From positions 51,877,812 through 51,941,811 of the forward strand of contig CM049314.1 of the NCBI GenBank assembly GCA_026874595.1: a stretch of 64,000 nt of DNA, given 5' to 3'. Each line of letters begins with the position of its first letter. The first letter of the stretch is position 1. The notes beneath the pieces are model-generated. The model worked only from the letters and a program-made list of their open reading frames with translations. It was not told the DNA's origin and did not search any database. This DNA comes from Sipunculus nudus. Taxonomy: Eukaryota > Annelida > Sipuncula > Golfingiida > Sipunculidae. Positions 49,609 through 60,698 of the stretch are shown here, one piece after another. Made by a program: the position numbers and the translations under genes.

Positions 49609-51411
49609 AGGCGTAGATCCCGGGGGGATGGGGGTATATATACCCCCCAATATTTGACAAGGGGGGTATGGCCTGTTGTATTATACCCCCCAATGATTTG
49701 AATGTGTGTGGGATAAAATGGGAATTTTAACACTTTAAACCCCTGCCACAGAATTCATAATTAAAATGGCATGTCTTCAGTTTTTGCTACCAAAATGCTT
49801 GGATATTTTGAAAGCATGTCTGCAAGTATATTCGCAAATTTAAGAAAAAAGTCTTCTAACTTCATGTTTGGGTGGAGGTTACCGCCTCCATGTGTTTAAT
49901 GCTTGCTTAACTATTGCTATGTACATCTGCAGAGTTTTATTTCGTTTTCGGACTACGTGACAGGAGCATACCCTTTTATCCTGGTGTGTACCAGGATCGG
50001 TGTAGTACTTCTGCGGGTCCCGGGTGTGTGTCATCCCCATTGCTGGGTCATAACACTGAGGAACCCCCGAAAGGCGCACTCGTTTGTGAGTGAAACATGA
50101 TTGTTGGACACATGCCTCCCCATTAAGCCTGCAGAGCGCTCACCCTGGGTGGGGGTGGACCATGAAAAATCTCACTGCCTCGGCTGAGATTCGAACTCAC
50201 GATCTCCTGGCTTTGAATCCTGCGCTTTACCGCTGTTCAACAGAAGCCGTCCTGATTACTTGAATATTTCTGATTACTTGAAACTATTTTGTTATGTGCT
50301 TTGTCGCAACCTTCAGTATCTCAAAGCGTTGAAAACAACAAAAAATGTGCAAACATTAAGTTGTAGTAGATGCGAGATTACCAAGGATCAAGGTGTTGAT
50401 CTTCATCTTTGCAAGCATTGATCAGAAATGTTAAGTATGAATTTTCAGATAAAAATATACAGATTTATAGGTAAATGAGATTTTATCCGTGACACACTTC
50501 AACTTTTTTTATCCAATGGGAAGTACCTGTTTGCCTTAACATAACGGCAACTGTATAGGTGCAACTAGTATTTGGTAACCAACAATATGACTGATCAGTA
50601 AGCACCCAACTTTCAGGATTGCTGAGAAATATTAGTTTTAGTGTGAATGTTCACTGTCAGAGGGCTGATAAACGCATGTCAATATGTCGCATATTAAGAA
50701 ATTGCAGGGCTATCATACCTCCAGACAACAACACATGTTTGAATGAACTTTCCTCTTATATTACCTTTTCAGTTTAATCTTTGTTTGATTAAACAGTGGG
50801 AAAAACATAGGAGTGGCATAATCAGTGTTGTGAAACTGCTGAAGTTATACCTCAAAAATAACAAATGAAATTTGTTTAATTGCGATCAGTATGGCTATTA
50901 TTACGAAATTTGAACTTCTTTATTAAATGAATTAATAATGACAATTAAAAGGGTCCTTGACATGTTGGTCTTAATTAAATCTCAGTAGAAAGTGCCTGCA
51001 TCTGAAGTCAAAATTTTCTCGGTTTAATGTTGTGAATTGTGCCCGTGTAAAGTCCCGACGATACGACAAAGGAAACAGCCATCGTTATTGCCAAGCATTT
51101 TTGAAAGTTAGCTCAGTAAACAAAAGTCAAAAACCAAAAAAATCTCACTACCAGTCATATAATTATAAAAGCCCATGTTTTCATGTGTTTTTAATCAGAT
51201 ACAGTAATAATTCATTCACCTACAAATATGTCATATTCAATGGTAATTGGTATTCATCAAATTGCACCAATTAATTTTGAAAAAAAATCCCAGCTTCAAG
51301 AAGGGGGGGGGGGGCACATGCCCCCTCAGACAACCCCCTTTTGCGCTAGCGTGAATATTGGCTCTGTCGCGCCAATCATACCCCCCAATGAAAAAAACTT
51401 TTCTACGCCAC
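49609..51411. mobile_element. DNA-transposon-like element with GGCGTAGA inverted ends
   Basis: The left end reads AGGCGTAGATCC and the right end, read inward, GTGGCGTAGAAA. TGCGCAT borders both sides (49602-49608, 51412-51418). Because TGCGCA is itself a palindrome, it could be target duplication or extra inverted repeat. The right end includes CAGTGGCGTAG, common at hAT-type termini. Just inside both ends are G/C runs and CCCCCCAAT motifs, including the palindrome GGGGGTATATATACCCCC at 49630-49647. No transposase frame; a SINE sits inside. Confidence 0.6.
49885..50249 (-). mobile_element. tRNA-derived SINE
   Basis: On the minus strand from 50249, about 73 nt resemble a tRNA. There is a box A-like AGCGGTAAAGCGCAGG, a box B-like GAGTTCGAATCTC (canonical GGTTCGAATCC), and weak acceptor pairing of GCTTC with GAGGC. 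A ~290-bp non-tRNA body follows toward 49885. I could not see a clear 3' tail or target duplication, so that end is approximate. No second copy is in this window. Confidence 0.75.
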
Positions 51412-51418
51412 TGCGCAT

Positions 51419-52179
51419 GACTTATGGCTCCTGAAATCAGCTAGTGTATATTTGACCTTTAATTTTATGATGGCCATATATATATATATGAATGTGACCC
51501 GGTTTACCGCCGTCAGTTACGGCTGTGATTAATTTGTTGTGATTTGTGTACAGGAGTGTGCACACTGTGTTATAATTGGTCCGAAAATAGCACGCCAACT
51601 TGTATTCCCTCTCGGTGCAAAGCACCTGGTTTGTAACCTTTGACCTGGAAATTAATGTTCGCCAATTTATGATTTGTATGCAGTAACAAGGTATATTGAT
51701 TAAACTAACTCAGTTTTTAGCAACATTCTTCATTTACATGTTAAATGAGTACCTGGTTTTGCCGCCAAGTTTGCCGGTTTACGTCACTTGGCAGACAAAC
51801 CTTGAACTGTATGGTTCATGTTCTCTCATTATCCAGTGTTAAAACGTGTAAAGTACATTCTGTGTTTGTGCTTGAGATTTGGGAGATTTATGTGCGGCCC
51901 ACAACCCTAGCGTGACCACTACTGTTAACATTGCTGCCAATATTGGTTTACAATTTAAAAGCACGTGTGTTTTGACTGTCACTTCAATAATTATATATAA
52001 AAAAAAACAAATAGCAGAATAAAATAAAGTTTCTACAAGTAAATTGAAATCGGAATGACCGATTCTCAAGAAAACGACTATTTTCAGATATTTAAATGTT
52101 AATGGTACCTTAACAAGAAAATAATTTAATACCGATACTTTTAACCCACTAACTGTACGATCATGACTGTCCTTGTTTA
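51419..52179. other. Unique-looking DNA, nothing identified
   Basis: AT-rich with a moderate-GC patch near 51490-51620. Short frames only and no RNA gene recognised. Confidence 0.4.
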
Positions 52180-52259
52180 TATATATTATATATTTATACA
52201 CGCACACATATATTTACATAGATATATGTTTATATATACATATATATATATACATAAAC

Positions 52260-52313
<54 letters not shown>
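52180..52313. repeat. (TA)n microsatellite, imperfect then pure
   Basis: Irregular TATA/CATA-rich DNA becoming pure TA at about 52264-52313. The tyrosine/isoleucine-rich frame here (52163-52369) is simple-sequence translation. Confidence 0.95.
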
Positions 52314-52316
<3 letters not shown>

Positions 52317-52758
52317 ACTTCCTGATAAAATATATCAAATCTCACTATTTGTATGAAAGAACAGTTTAGTCATTTATTCATGGTTACAGGCATTACACGA
52401 AATTACTTAAATGTTTAGGCATTTCATGAAATGACTTATTGCACAAATTGACTGTTAAATATCTATATTTTAAAAAAGAATAGTGAGTGTAGACTATATG
52501 ACAGTTAATATAAGACACAAATACATGAAAGAGCATTTTGATCAGGACACTGACTAAAATATAGATGGTGGTAACAGCAGGCAACACCTTAAATTCCAGT
52601 TCAGGTGACCAATTTAATTTGGTGCATGTTTTTAGACTTTGTTTTATGATGATACAATGCTTGCCAAGCGGGAATGTAATCAACATCTTCAAAGAAAGCC
52701 TCAAGACAAAATAAAACCATTTTGAAACATAATATATAGTGATTATAATTAACACGGC
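52314..52758. other. Unique-looking AT-rich DNA
   Basis: A 120-residue minus-strand frame (52393-52755) is hydrophobic and in AT-rich DNA. It has no recognised motif and I do not call it a gene. Confidence 0.35.
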
Positions 52759-53018
<260 letters not shown>

Positions 53019-53021
53019 TTT

Positions 53022-53557
53022 TATTTATCATTCTGTGGTCTGTTCCTGATAACTGATTGCTTATTGATCACACACAAGTCTCCAGATATGTCACATACGG
53101 TAAATGACACCGTGCACATAAAACGACAGACATTAATGTGTCTGTTCTTTCCCTGACGTTTACCATGTAACTCTGAATATAGTCAATTCACAAACTTCAA
53201 GCACAACATAAGTATTGAGTGTCATGTCTTCAAAGGCAACATAAGGAAGATCTCCAAAACACCCAAATCTCTTCATCAAGGTTGATACACCATCAGTGTC
53301 ACTTCAAGTCTCAGTTTAACGTCAAGTCTTTGTCACTTGAGGTCAGCTGGTGAGACGGACCTCTCGTGACGCACCCTGGTCAGTGCTCATTGTGACGTCA
53401 CACTGTCCCTGGGCAGCATTGTGCCTTGGTGAGAGTCCTACAGCTGGCAGGAGAAGAAAGTGTACTGTCCGGTTAACCACCAGGTAGCGCTGTTGGGACG
53501 TGGCACCAGCGATAAGAGATGCGGCAATGTCGTGAACACACGAGGTGTCCCGTGGCC
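53022..53557 (-). CDS. Weak candidate terminal exon on the minus strand, unknown product
   Basis: Reading leftward, a plausible acceptor (TATTTGCTAG) ends at 53558. An open frame of about 70 residues then runs to a stop near 53343, with DNA markedly richer in GC than its neighbours. Further on, AATAAA on the minus strand near 53022-53030 could end a 3' UTR. The peptide (…[20 protein letters not shown]…) has no family I recognise, and no ATG opens the frame. Any gene would have its other exons at higher coordinates, under or past the satellite. Chance openness or a non-coding RNA are equally reasonable explanations. Confidence 0.2.
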
Positions 53558-54125
53558 CTAGCAAATATAAAATAGTTAAATCTGCAGTTTGATGCTAAAA
53601 AAACAACGCAAGCTTAAAAATGATAGTTTTTTTTAAATATTACAAGAAAAATTTGTCTGAAGAGGGTTTTTTTCTAACAAGAAAAAAATTAAGACCAAAA
53701 TAAATGATTCGTAAAAACAAATCTCGGCAGACGAATATTTATGGCTGTATATTGCTTATTGTCCTTCGCTCATTATATGTGATTTCTCGATTGATTTGAT
53801 ATAGATCAAAATAAAGTTTACATCCTGACAGATGTTCATGCGAAAAACACTTCTCGGTGGAGAAAAAATAGATCTATAAAAAGGTAAGTCTCTCAATCAC
53901 CAAGAGTGTCAATGTTGACCGCCAACACACACACAACCCCAAAATCAAAAATATTTATTTTAATTTTTTTTTCAGAAGCCATTGGCTCCGACATTTCTTT
54001 CAAGAGAGTAAAATAATAAAATGTGGATAAATGTCCGTTTTGATATTGTGTTTTCATCTAATGAGCAAAACAAATCTGTTATTATCATGTTATTCCTGGA
54101 TGTTATGAAATTCTTATCATAAAAG
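53558..54125. other. Unique-looking AT-rich DNA before the satellite
   Basis: No frame, repeat or RNA recognised; contains a short ACACACACA-like stretch near 53923. Confidence 0.4.
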
Positions 54126-57100
54126 TATAATAAATAAAGAGATCAGAGTTATAATAAATACGGAGATCAGGGTTATAATAAATAAAGAGATCAGAGTTAT
54201 AATAAATACGGAGATCAGAGTTATAATAAATACAGAGATCAGAGTTATAATGAATAAAGAGATCAGAGTTATAATAAATAAAGAGATCAGAGTTATAATA
54301 AATAAAGAGATGAGTTATAATAAATACAGAGATCAGGATAATAATAAATACGGAGATCAGGATAATATAATAAATACAGAGGTCAGAGTTATAATAAATA
54401 CAGAGATCAGGGTTATAATAAAAACAGAGATCAGGATAATAATAAATACGGAGATCAGGGTTATAATAAGTACAGAGGTCAGAGTTATAATAAATACGGA
54501 GATCAGAGTTATAATAAATACAGAGATCAGGATAATAATAAATAAAGAGATCAGAGTTATAATAAATAAAGAGATCAGAGTTATAATAAATAAAGAGATC
54601 AGAGTTATAATAAATACAAAAATCAGGGTTATAATAAATACGGAGATCAGGGTTATTATAAATACAGAGGTCAGAGTTATAATAAATACAGAGATCAGGG
54701 TTATAATAAATACATAAATCAGGGTTATAATAAATACGGAGATCAGGGTTATAATAAGTACAGAGGTCAGAGTTATAATAAATACAGAGATCAGGATAAT
54801 AATAAATACGGAGATCAGGATAATATAATAAATACAGAGGTCAGAGTTATAATAAATACAGAGATCAGGGTTATAATAAAAACAGAGATCAGAATAATAA
54901 TAAATACGGAGATCAGGGTTATAATAAATACAGAGGTTGGGTTATAATAAATACGGAGATCAGGGTTATAATAAATACAGAGGTCAGAGTTATAATAAAT
55001 ACGGAGATCAGAGTTATAATAAATACAGAGGTCAGAGTTATACTAAATACAGAGATCAGGATAATAATAAATACGGAGATCAGGGTTATAATAAATACAG
55101 AGATCAGGATAATAATAAATACGGAGATCAGGGTTATAATAAATACAGAGGTCAGAGTTATACTAAATACAGAGATCAGGATAATAATAAATACGGAGAT
55201 CAGGGTTATAATAAATACAGAGATCAGGATAATAATAAATACGGAGATCAGGATAATATAATAAATACAGAGGTCAGAGTTATAATAAATACAGAGATCA
55301 GGGTTATAATAAAAACAGAGATCAGAATAATAATAAATACGGAGATCAGGGTTATAATAAATACAGAGGTTGGGTTATAATAAATACGGAGATCAGGGTT
55401 ATAATAAGTACAGAGGTCAGAGTTTTAATAAATACGGAGATCAGAGTTATAATAAATACAGAGATCAGGATAATAATAAATAAAGAGATCAGAGTTATAA
55501 TAAATAAAGAGATCAGAGTTATAATAAATAAAGAGATCAGAGTTATAATAAATACAAAAATCAGGGTTATAATAAATACGGAGATCAGGGTTATTATAAA
55601 TACAGAGGTCAGAGTTATAATAAATACAGAGATCAGGGTTATAATAAATACATAAATCAGGGTTATAATAAATACGGAGATCAGGGTTATAATAAGTACA
55701 GAGGTCAGAGTTATAATAAATACGGAGATCAGAGTTATAATAAATACAGAGATCAGGATAATAATAAATAAAGAGATCAGAGTTATAATAAATACAGAGG
55801 TCAGAGTTATACTAAATACAGAGATCAGAATAATAATAAATACGGAGATCAGGGTTATAATAAATACAGAGATCAGGGTTATAATAAAAACAGAGATCAG
55901 AATAATAATAAATACGGAGATCAGGGTTATAATAAATACAGAGGTTGGGTTATAATAAATACGGAGATCAGGGTTATAATAAATACAGAGATCAGGATAA
56001 TAATAAATACGGAGATCAGGATAATAATAAATACAGAGGTCAGAGTTATAATAAATACAGAGATCAGGGTTATAATAAAAACAGAGATCAGGATAATAAT
56101 AAATACGGAGATCAGGGTTATAATAAGTACAGAGGTCAGAGTTATAATAAATACGGAGATCAGAGTTATAATAAATACAGAGATCAGGATAATAATAAAT
56201 AAAGAGATCAGAGTTATAATAAATAAAGAGATCAGAGTTATAATAAATAAAGAGATCAGAGTTATAATAAATACAAAAATCAGGGTTATAATAAATACGG
56301 AGATCAGGGTTATTATAAATACAGAGGTCAGAGTTATAATAAATACAGAGATCAGGGTTATAATAAATACATAAATCAGGGTTATAATAAATACGGAGAT
56401 CAGGGTTATAATAAGTACAGAGGTCAGAGTTATAATAAATACGGAGATCAGAGTTATAATAAATACAGAGATCAGGATAATAATAAATAAAGAGATCAGA
56501 GTTATAATAAATACAGAGGTCAGAGTTATACTAAATACAGAGATCAGGATAATAATAAATACGGAGATCAGGGTTATAATAAATACAGAGATCAGGATAA
56601 TAATAAATACGGAGATCAGGATAATATAATAAATACAGAGGTCAGAGTTATAATAAATACAGAGATCAGGGTTATAATAAAAACAGAGATCAGAATAATA
56701 ATAAATACGGAGATCAGGGTTATAATAAATACAGAGGTTGGGTTATAATAAATACGGAGATCAGGGTTATAATAAATACAGAGATCAGGATAATAATAAA
56801 TACGGAGATCAGGATAATAATAAATACAGAGGTCAGAGTTATAATAAATACAGAGATCAGGGTTATAATAAAAACAGAGATCAGGATAATAATAAATACG
56901 GAGATCAGGGTTATAATAAGTACAGAGGTCAGAGTTATAATAAATACGGAGATCAGAGTTATAATAAATACAGAGATCAGGATAATAATAAATAAAGAGA
57001 TCAGAGTTATAATAAATAAAGAGATCAGAGTTATAATAAATAAAGAGATCAGAGTTATAATAAATACAAAAATCAGGGTTATAATAAATACGGAGATCAG

Positions 57101-57804
57101 GGTTATTATAAATACAGAGGTCAGAGTTATAATAAATACAGAGATCAGGGTTATAATAAATACATAAATCAGGGTTATAATAAATACGGAGATCAGGGTT
57201 ATAATAAGTACAGAGGTCAGAGTTATAATAAATACGGAGATCAGAGTTATAATAAATACAGAGATCAGGATAATAATAAATAAAGAGATCAGAGTTATAA
57301 TAAATAAAGAGATCAGAGTTATAATAAATAAAGAGATCAGAGTTATAATAAATACAAAAATCAGGGTTATAATAAATACGGAGATCAGGGTTATTATAAA
57401 TACAGAGGTCAGAGTTATAATAAATACAGAGATCAGGGTTATAATAAATACATAAATCAGGGTTATAATAAATACGGAGATCAGGGTTATAATAAATACA
57501 GAGATCAGGGTTACAATAAAAATAGAGATCAGGATAATAATAAATACGGAGATCAGGGTTATAATAAATACAGAGGTCAGAGTTATGCTAAATACAGAGT
57601 TCAGGATATTAATAAATACGGAGATCAGGGTTATAATAAATACAGAGATCTGGATAATAATAAATACGGAGATCAGGATAATAATAAATACAGAGGTCAG
57701 AGTTTTAATAAATACAGAGATCAGGGTTATAATAAAAACAGAGATCAGAATAATAATAAATACGGAGATCAGGGTTATAATAAATACAGAGGTCAGAGTT
57801 ATAA
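54126..57804 (+). repeat. 24-bp satellite array, left block
   Basis: About 150 head-to-tail monomers built on GATCAGGGTTATAATAAATA plus CAGA/CGGA/AAGA variants, 24 bp each. Some are 27-bp (GATAATATAATAA) or shortened (GAGGTTGGGTT) forms. Blocks repeat in a higher order; for example 55945-56202 and 56738-56995 are copies 793 bp apart with identical translations. Long frames on both strands, including about 57907-56720 minus, arise because 24 is divisible by three and the monomer has stop-free frames. They are not genes. Confidence 0.97.
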
Positions 57805-60698
57805 CTAGACATTTCTTGGCACCGCAGGTGCCAGAGTATCCCCAGACATAGGAGCCCCCCCCCCCCTTTAAGAACAGACACCCAATTTTGGCAGCATATA
57901 CTGACACTTATATTTATTGTTTCTTCTATCTAACAATCCACAATCTTGTTGAAGATGTTGGTCCTGTGATCTTGATTGTTTTAAAGATATGTCCTGTGAC
58001 CTTGACCTTTGACCTCATGACCCCAAAATCAATTTGGGTCTTGCTTTTCCAATGGGACAAATGCAAGTCAATTTTGAAATCTATACATCAATAAAGCAGG
58101 AATTATCATCCAGAAACTAATTTTTTTTTACAGGTGGCTCCTGTGACCTTCACCTTTGACCTTGTGACCTCACAATTGATAGTGTTCTTCCTCTCTTGGC
58201 AGGAGAACTATATGTGCAAGATGAAAGATCTGAGATGAAATGTTTGGCTGAAAATGCATCCACATCTTTTTAAAGATGTGTCCTGTGACCTTGACCTTTG
58301 ACCTCATGACCCCAAAATCAATTTGGGTCTTGCTTTTCCAATGGGACATATACAAGTCAAGTTTGAAATCCATACATCAATAAAAGCAGGAATTATCATC
58401 CAGAAACTAATTTTTGGACAGATGGCTCCTGTGACCTTCACCTTTGACCTTGTGACCTCAAAATTGATAGGGGTCTTCCACTCTTGGCAGGTGAACTGTA
58501 TGTGCAAGATGAAAGATCTGAGATGAATTTTTTGGCTGAAATTGCATCCACAACCTTTATAAAGAGGTTTCCTGTGACCTTGACCTTTGACCTCATGACC
58601 CAAAAATCAATTCGGGTCTTGTTTTTCCAATGGGTCAAATACAAGTCGAGTTTGAAATCCATACATCAATAAAAGAAGGAATTATCATCCAGAAACTAAT
58701 TTTTGGACAGATGGCTCCTGTGACCTTCACCTTTGACCTTGTGACCTCAAAATTGATAGGGTTCTTCCACTCTTGGCAGGTGAACTATATGTGCAAAATG
58801 AAAGATCTCAGATGAATTTTTTGGCTGAAATTGCATCCACAACCTTTTTGAAGATGTATCCTGTGACCTTGACCTTTGACCTCATGACCCCAAAATCAAT
58901 TTTGGTCTTGCTTTTCCAATGGGACATATACAAGTCAAGTTTGAAAACCACACATCAATAAAAGCAGGAATTATCATCCAGAAACTAATTTTTGGACAGA
59001 TGGCTCCTGTGACCTTCACCTTTGACCTTGTGACCTCAAAATTGATAGGGTTCTTTCTCTCTTGGCAGGTGAACTATATGTGCAAGATGAAAGATCTGAG
59101 ATGAAATGTTTGGCTGAAAATGCATCCACATCTTTTTACAGATGTGTCCTGTGACCTTGACCTTTGACCTCATGACCCCAAAATCAATTTTGGTCTTGAT
59201 TTTCCAATGGGACATATACAAGTCAAGTTTGAAATCCATACATCAATAAAAGCAGGAATTATCATCCAGAAACTAATTTTTGGACAGATGGCTCCTGTGA
59301 CCTTCACCTTTGACCTTGTGACCTCAAAATTGATAGGGTTCTTCCACTCTTGGCAGGTGAACTGTATGTGCAAGATGAAAGATCTCAGATGAATTTTTTG
59401 GCTGAAATTGCATCCACAACCTTTTTAAAGATGTGTCCTGTGACCTTGACCTTTGACCTCATGACCCCAAAATCAATTCAGGTCTTGCTTTTCCAATGGG
59501 TCAAATACAAGTCAAGTTTGAAATCCATACATCAATAAAAGCTGGAATTATCATCCAGAAACTAATTTTTGGACAGATGGCTCCTGTGACCTTCACCTTT
59601 GACCTTGTGACCTCACAATTGATAGGGGTCTTCCACTCTTGGCAGGTGAACTATATGTGCAAGATGAAAGATCTGAGATGAAATGTTTGGCTGAAATTGC
59701 ATCCACAACCTTTTTAAAAAGGTTTCCTGTGACCTTGACCTTTGACCTCATGACCCCAAAATCAATTCAGGTCTTGCTTTTCCAATGGGTCAAATACAAG
59801 TCAAGTTTGAAATCCATACATCAATAAAAGAAGGAATTATCATCCAGAAACTAATTTTTGGACAGATAGCTCCTGTGGCCTTGACCTTTGACCTTGTGAC
59901 CCCAAAATTTCTATGGATCATCCACTATTGGCAAGTGAGCTATATATTCAAGATGGAAGACCTGGGATGAAAGTTTGGCTTAAAATGCATCCACAGTATA
60001 TTTTAAAATGCCAGTCCAGTGACCTTGACCTTTGACCTCATGACCCTAGAACCTATAGGGTTCTTACTTTAGTGGTGGGCCATACATAAGTCATGTTTGA
60101 AATCTATATGGCTATCAACACTGGAGATATCATAAGAGGAGTGTGATTTTCACCATATATGGCAATATTCAAGGTCAAGGCCACTAACATAGGAAAGGTC
60201 ATGACCCCAATTTAAATAACCATCATCCCATAACCCATACCTATGTATATGCATAATATAAAAGAAATCTGTCCATTAGTTTTTGACTTATAATGCTCAC
60301 AGTACTGTAAGGTGGCAATTTTGGGAGTATTAAACGGCATGAAAACAAGTAAAGAATAATAGGTGGCGCCACCAGTTTCTGGAACATGACAACCCTATCC
60401 ATGATCTTCCATTTACTTGATTTTAGGATAAACCTATGCAAGATTTCTTGAGATATTAAAGAATTTGTGTAATTTTCCCCAAAATTGGACCTATTCAAGG
60501 TCAAGGACACTCTCCTAGTAAAGGTCATGACCTCATTTTAAATAGGCGTTGTCCTCTTACCCATATCTATATATATACCAAGTTTTGTAAAGTTCCGTGA
60601 AATAATTTTTGGGTTATCGCGCCAACAAGATTTATATGCGGCGGCGGCGGCGGGACCGGTATGAAAACATAGTATCCCCCGACTTTGTCTGGGGATAC
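57805..60698 (-). mobile_element. Complete family E element inserted in the satellite
   Basis: On the minus strand the 5' end at 60698 reads GTATCCCCAGACAAAG and faces its inverted partner GGGGGATAC, followed by a CCG-repeat stretch near 60640-60655. The 3' end, reached at 57805, has GTCTGGGGATAC, the hairpin TGGCACCTGCGGTGCCA and AGAAATGTCTAG, then TT. Satellite resumes in the same register on both sides, consistent with a T/T insertion without target duplication. The core is the 289-bp tandem array listed separately. No protein-coding capacity is evident. Confidence 0.9.
57990..60110 (-). repeat. 289-bp tandem array rich in direct nuclear-receptor-type half-sites
   Basis: Eight units. The motif TGACCTTTGACCTCATGACC recurs with GACCTCATGA at 58011, 58300, 58589, 58878, 59166, 59455, 59744 and 60034, spaced 288-290 bp. 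Each unit is a dimer: about 145 bp away lies a related TTCACCTTTGACCTTGTGACC. The inverse reading, AGGTCAAAGGTCA, is a perfect DR1-type direct repeat. Short frames on either strand across it (KVKVTG, TLTFDLMTPKS) are repeat translations. Confidence 0.95.

Noticed and set aside
49311-49733. 140-codon minus-strand frame
   Set aside because: It spans the G/C-rich element end and unique DNA without any motif or splice support.
50177-50249. Possible functional tRNA gene
   Set aside because: Box A and B are recognisable, but the acceptor and anticodon arms pair poorly, there is no terminator-type T run at the expected place, and a SINE-like body follows.
54126-57804. CRISPR-like array
   Set aside because: There are no unique spacers; monomers are contiguous 24-bp units in a eukaryotic satellite.
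56720-57907. 395-codon minus-strand frame of repeating ITLISVFI-like octapeptides
   Set aside because: It is the translation of a 24-bp satellite whose length is a multiple of three; variants appear in several frames and both strands, and there is no gene structure.
58170-59970. Many 60-99 codon frames with KVKVTG or TLTFDLMTPKS motifs
   Set aside because: They recur every 289 bp on both strands and are translations of the DR1-bearing tandem repeat.
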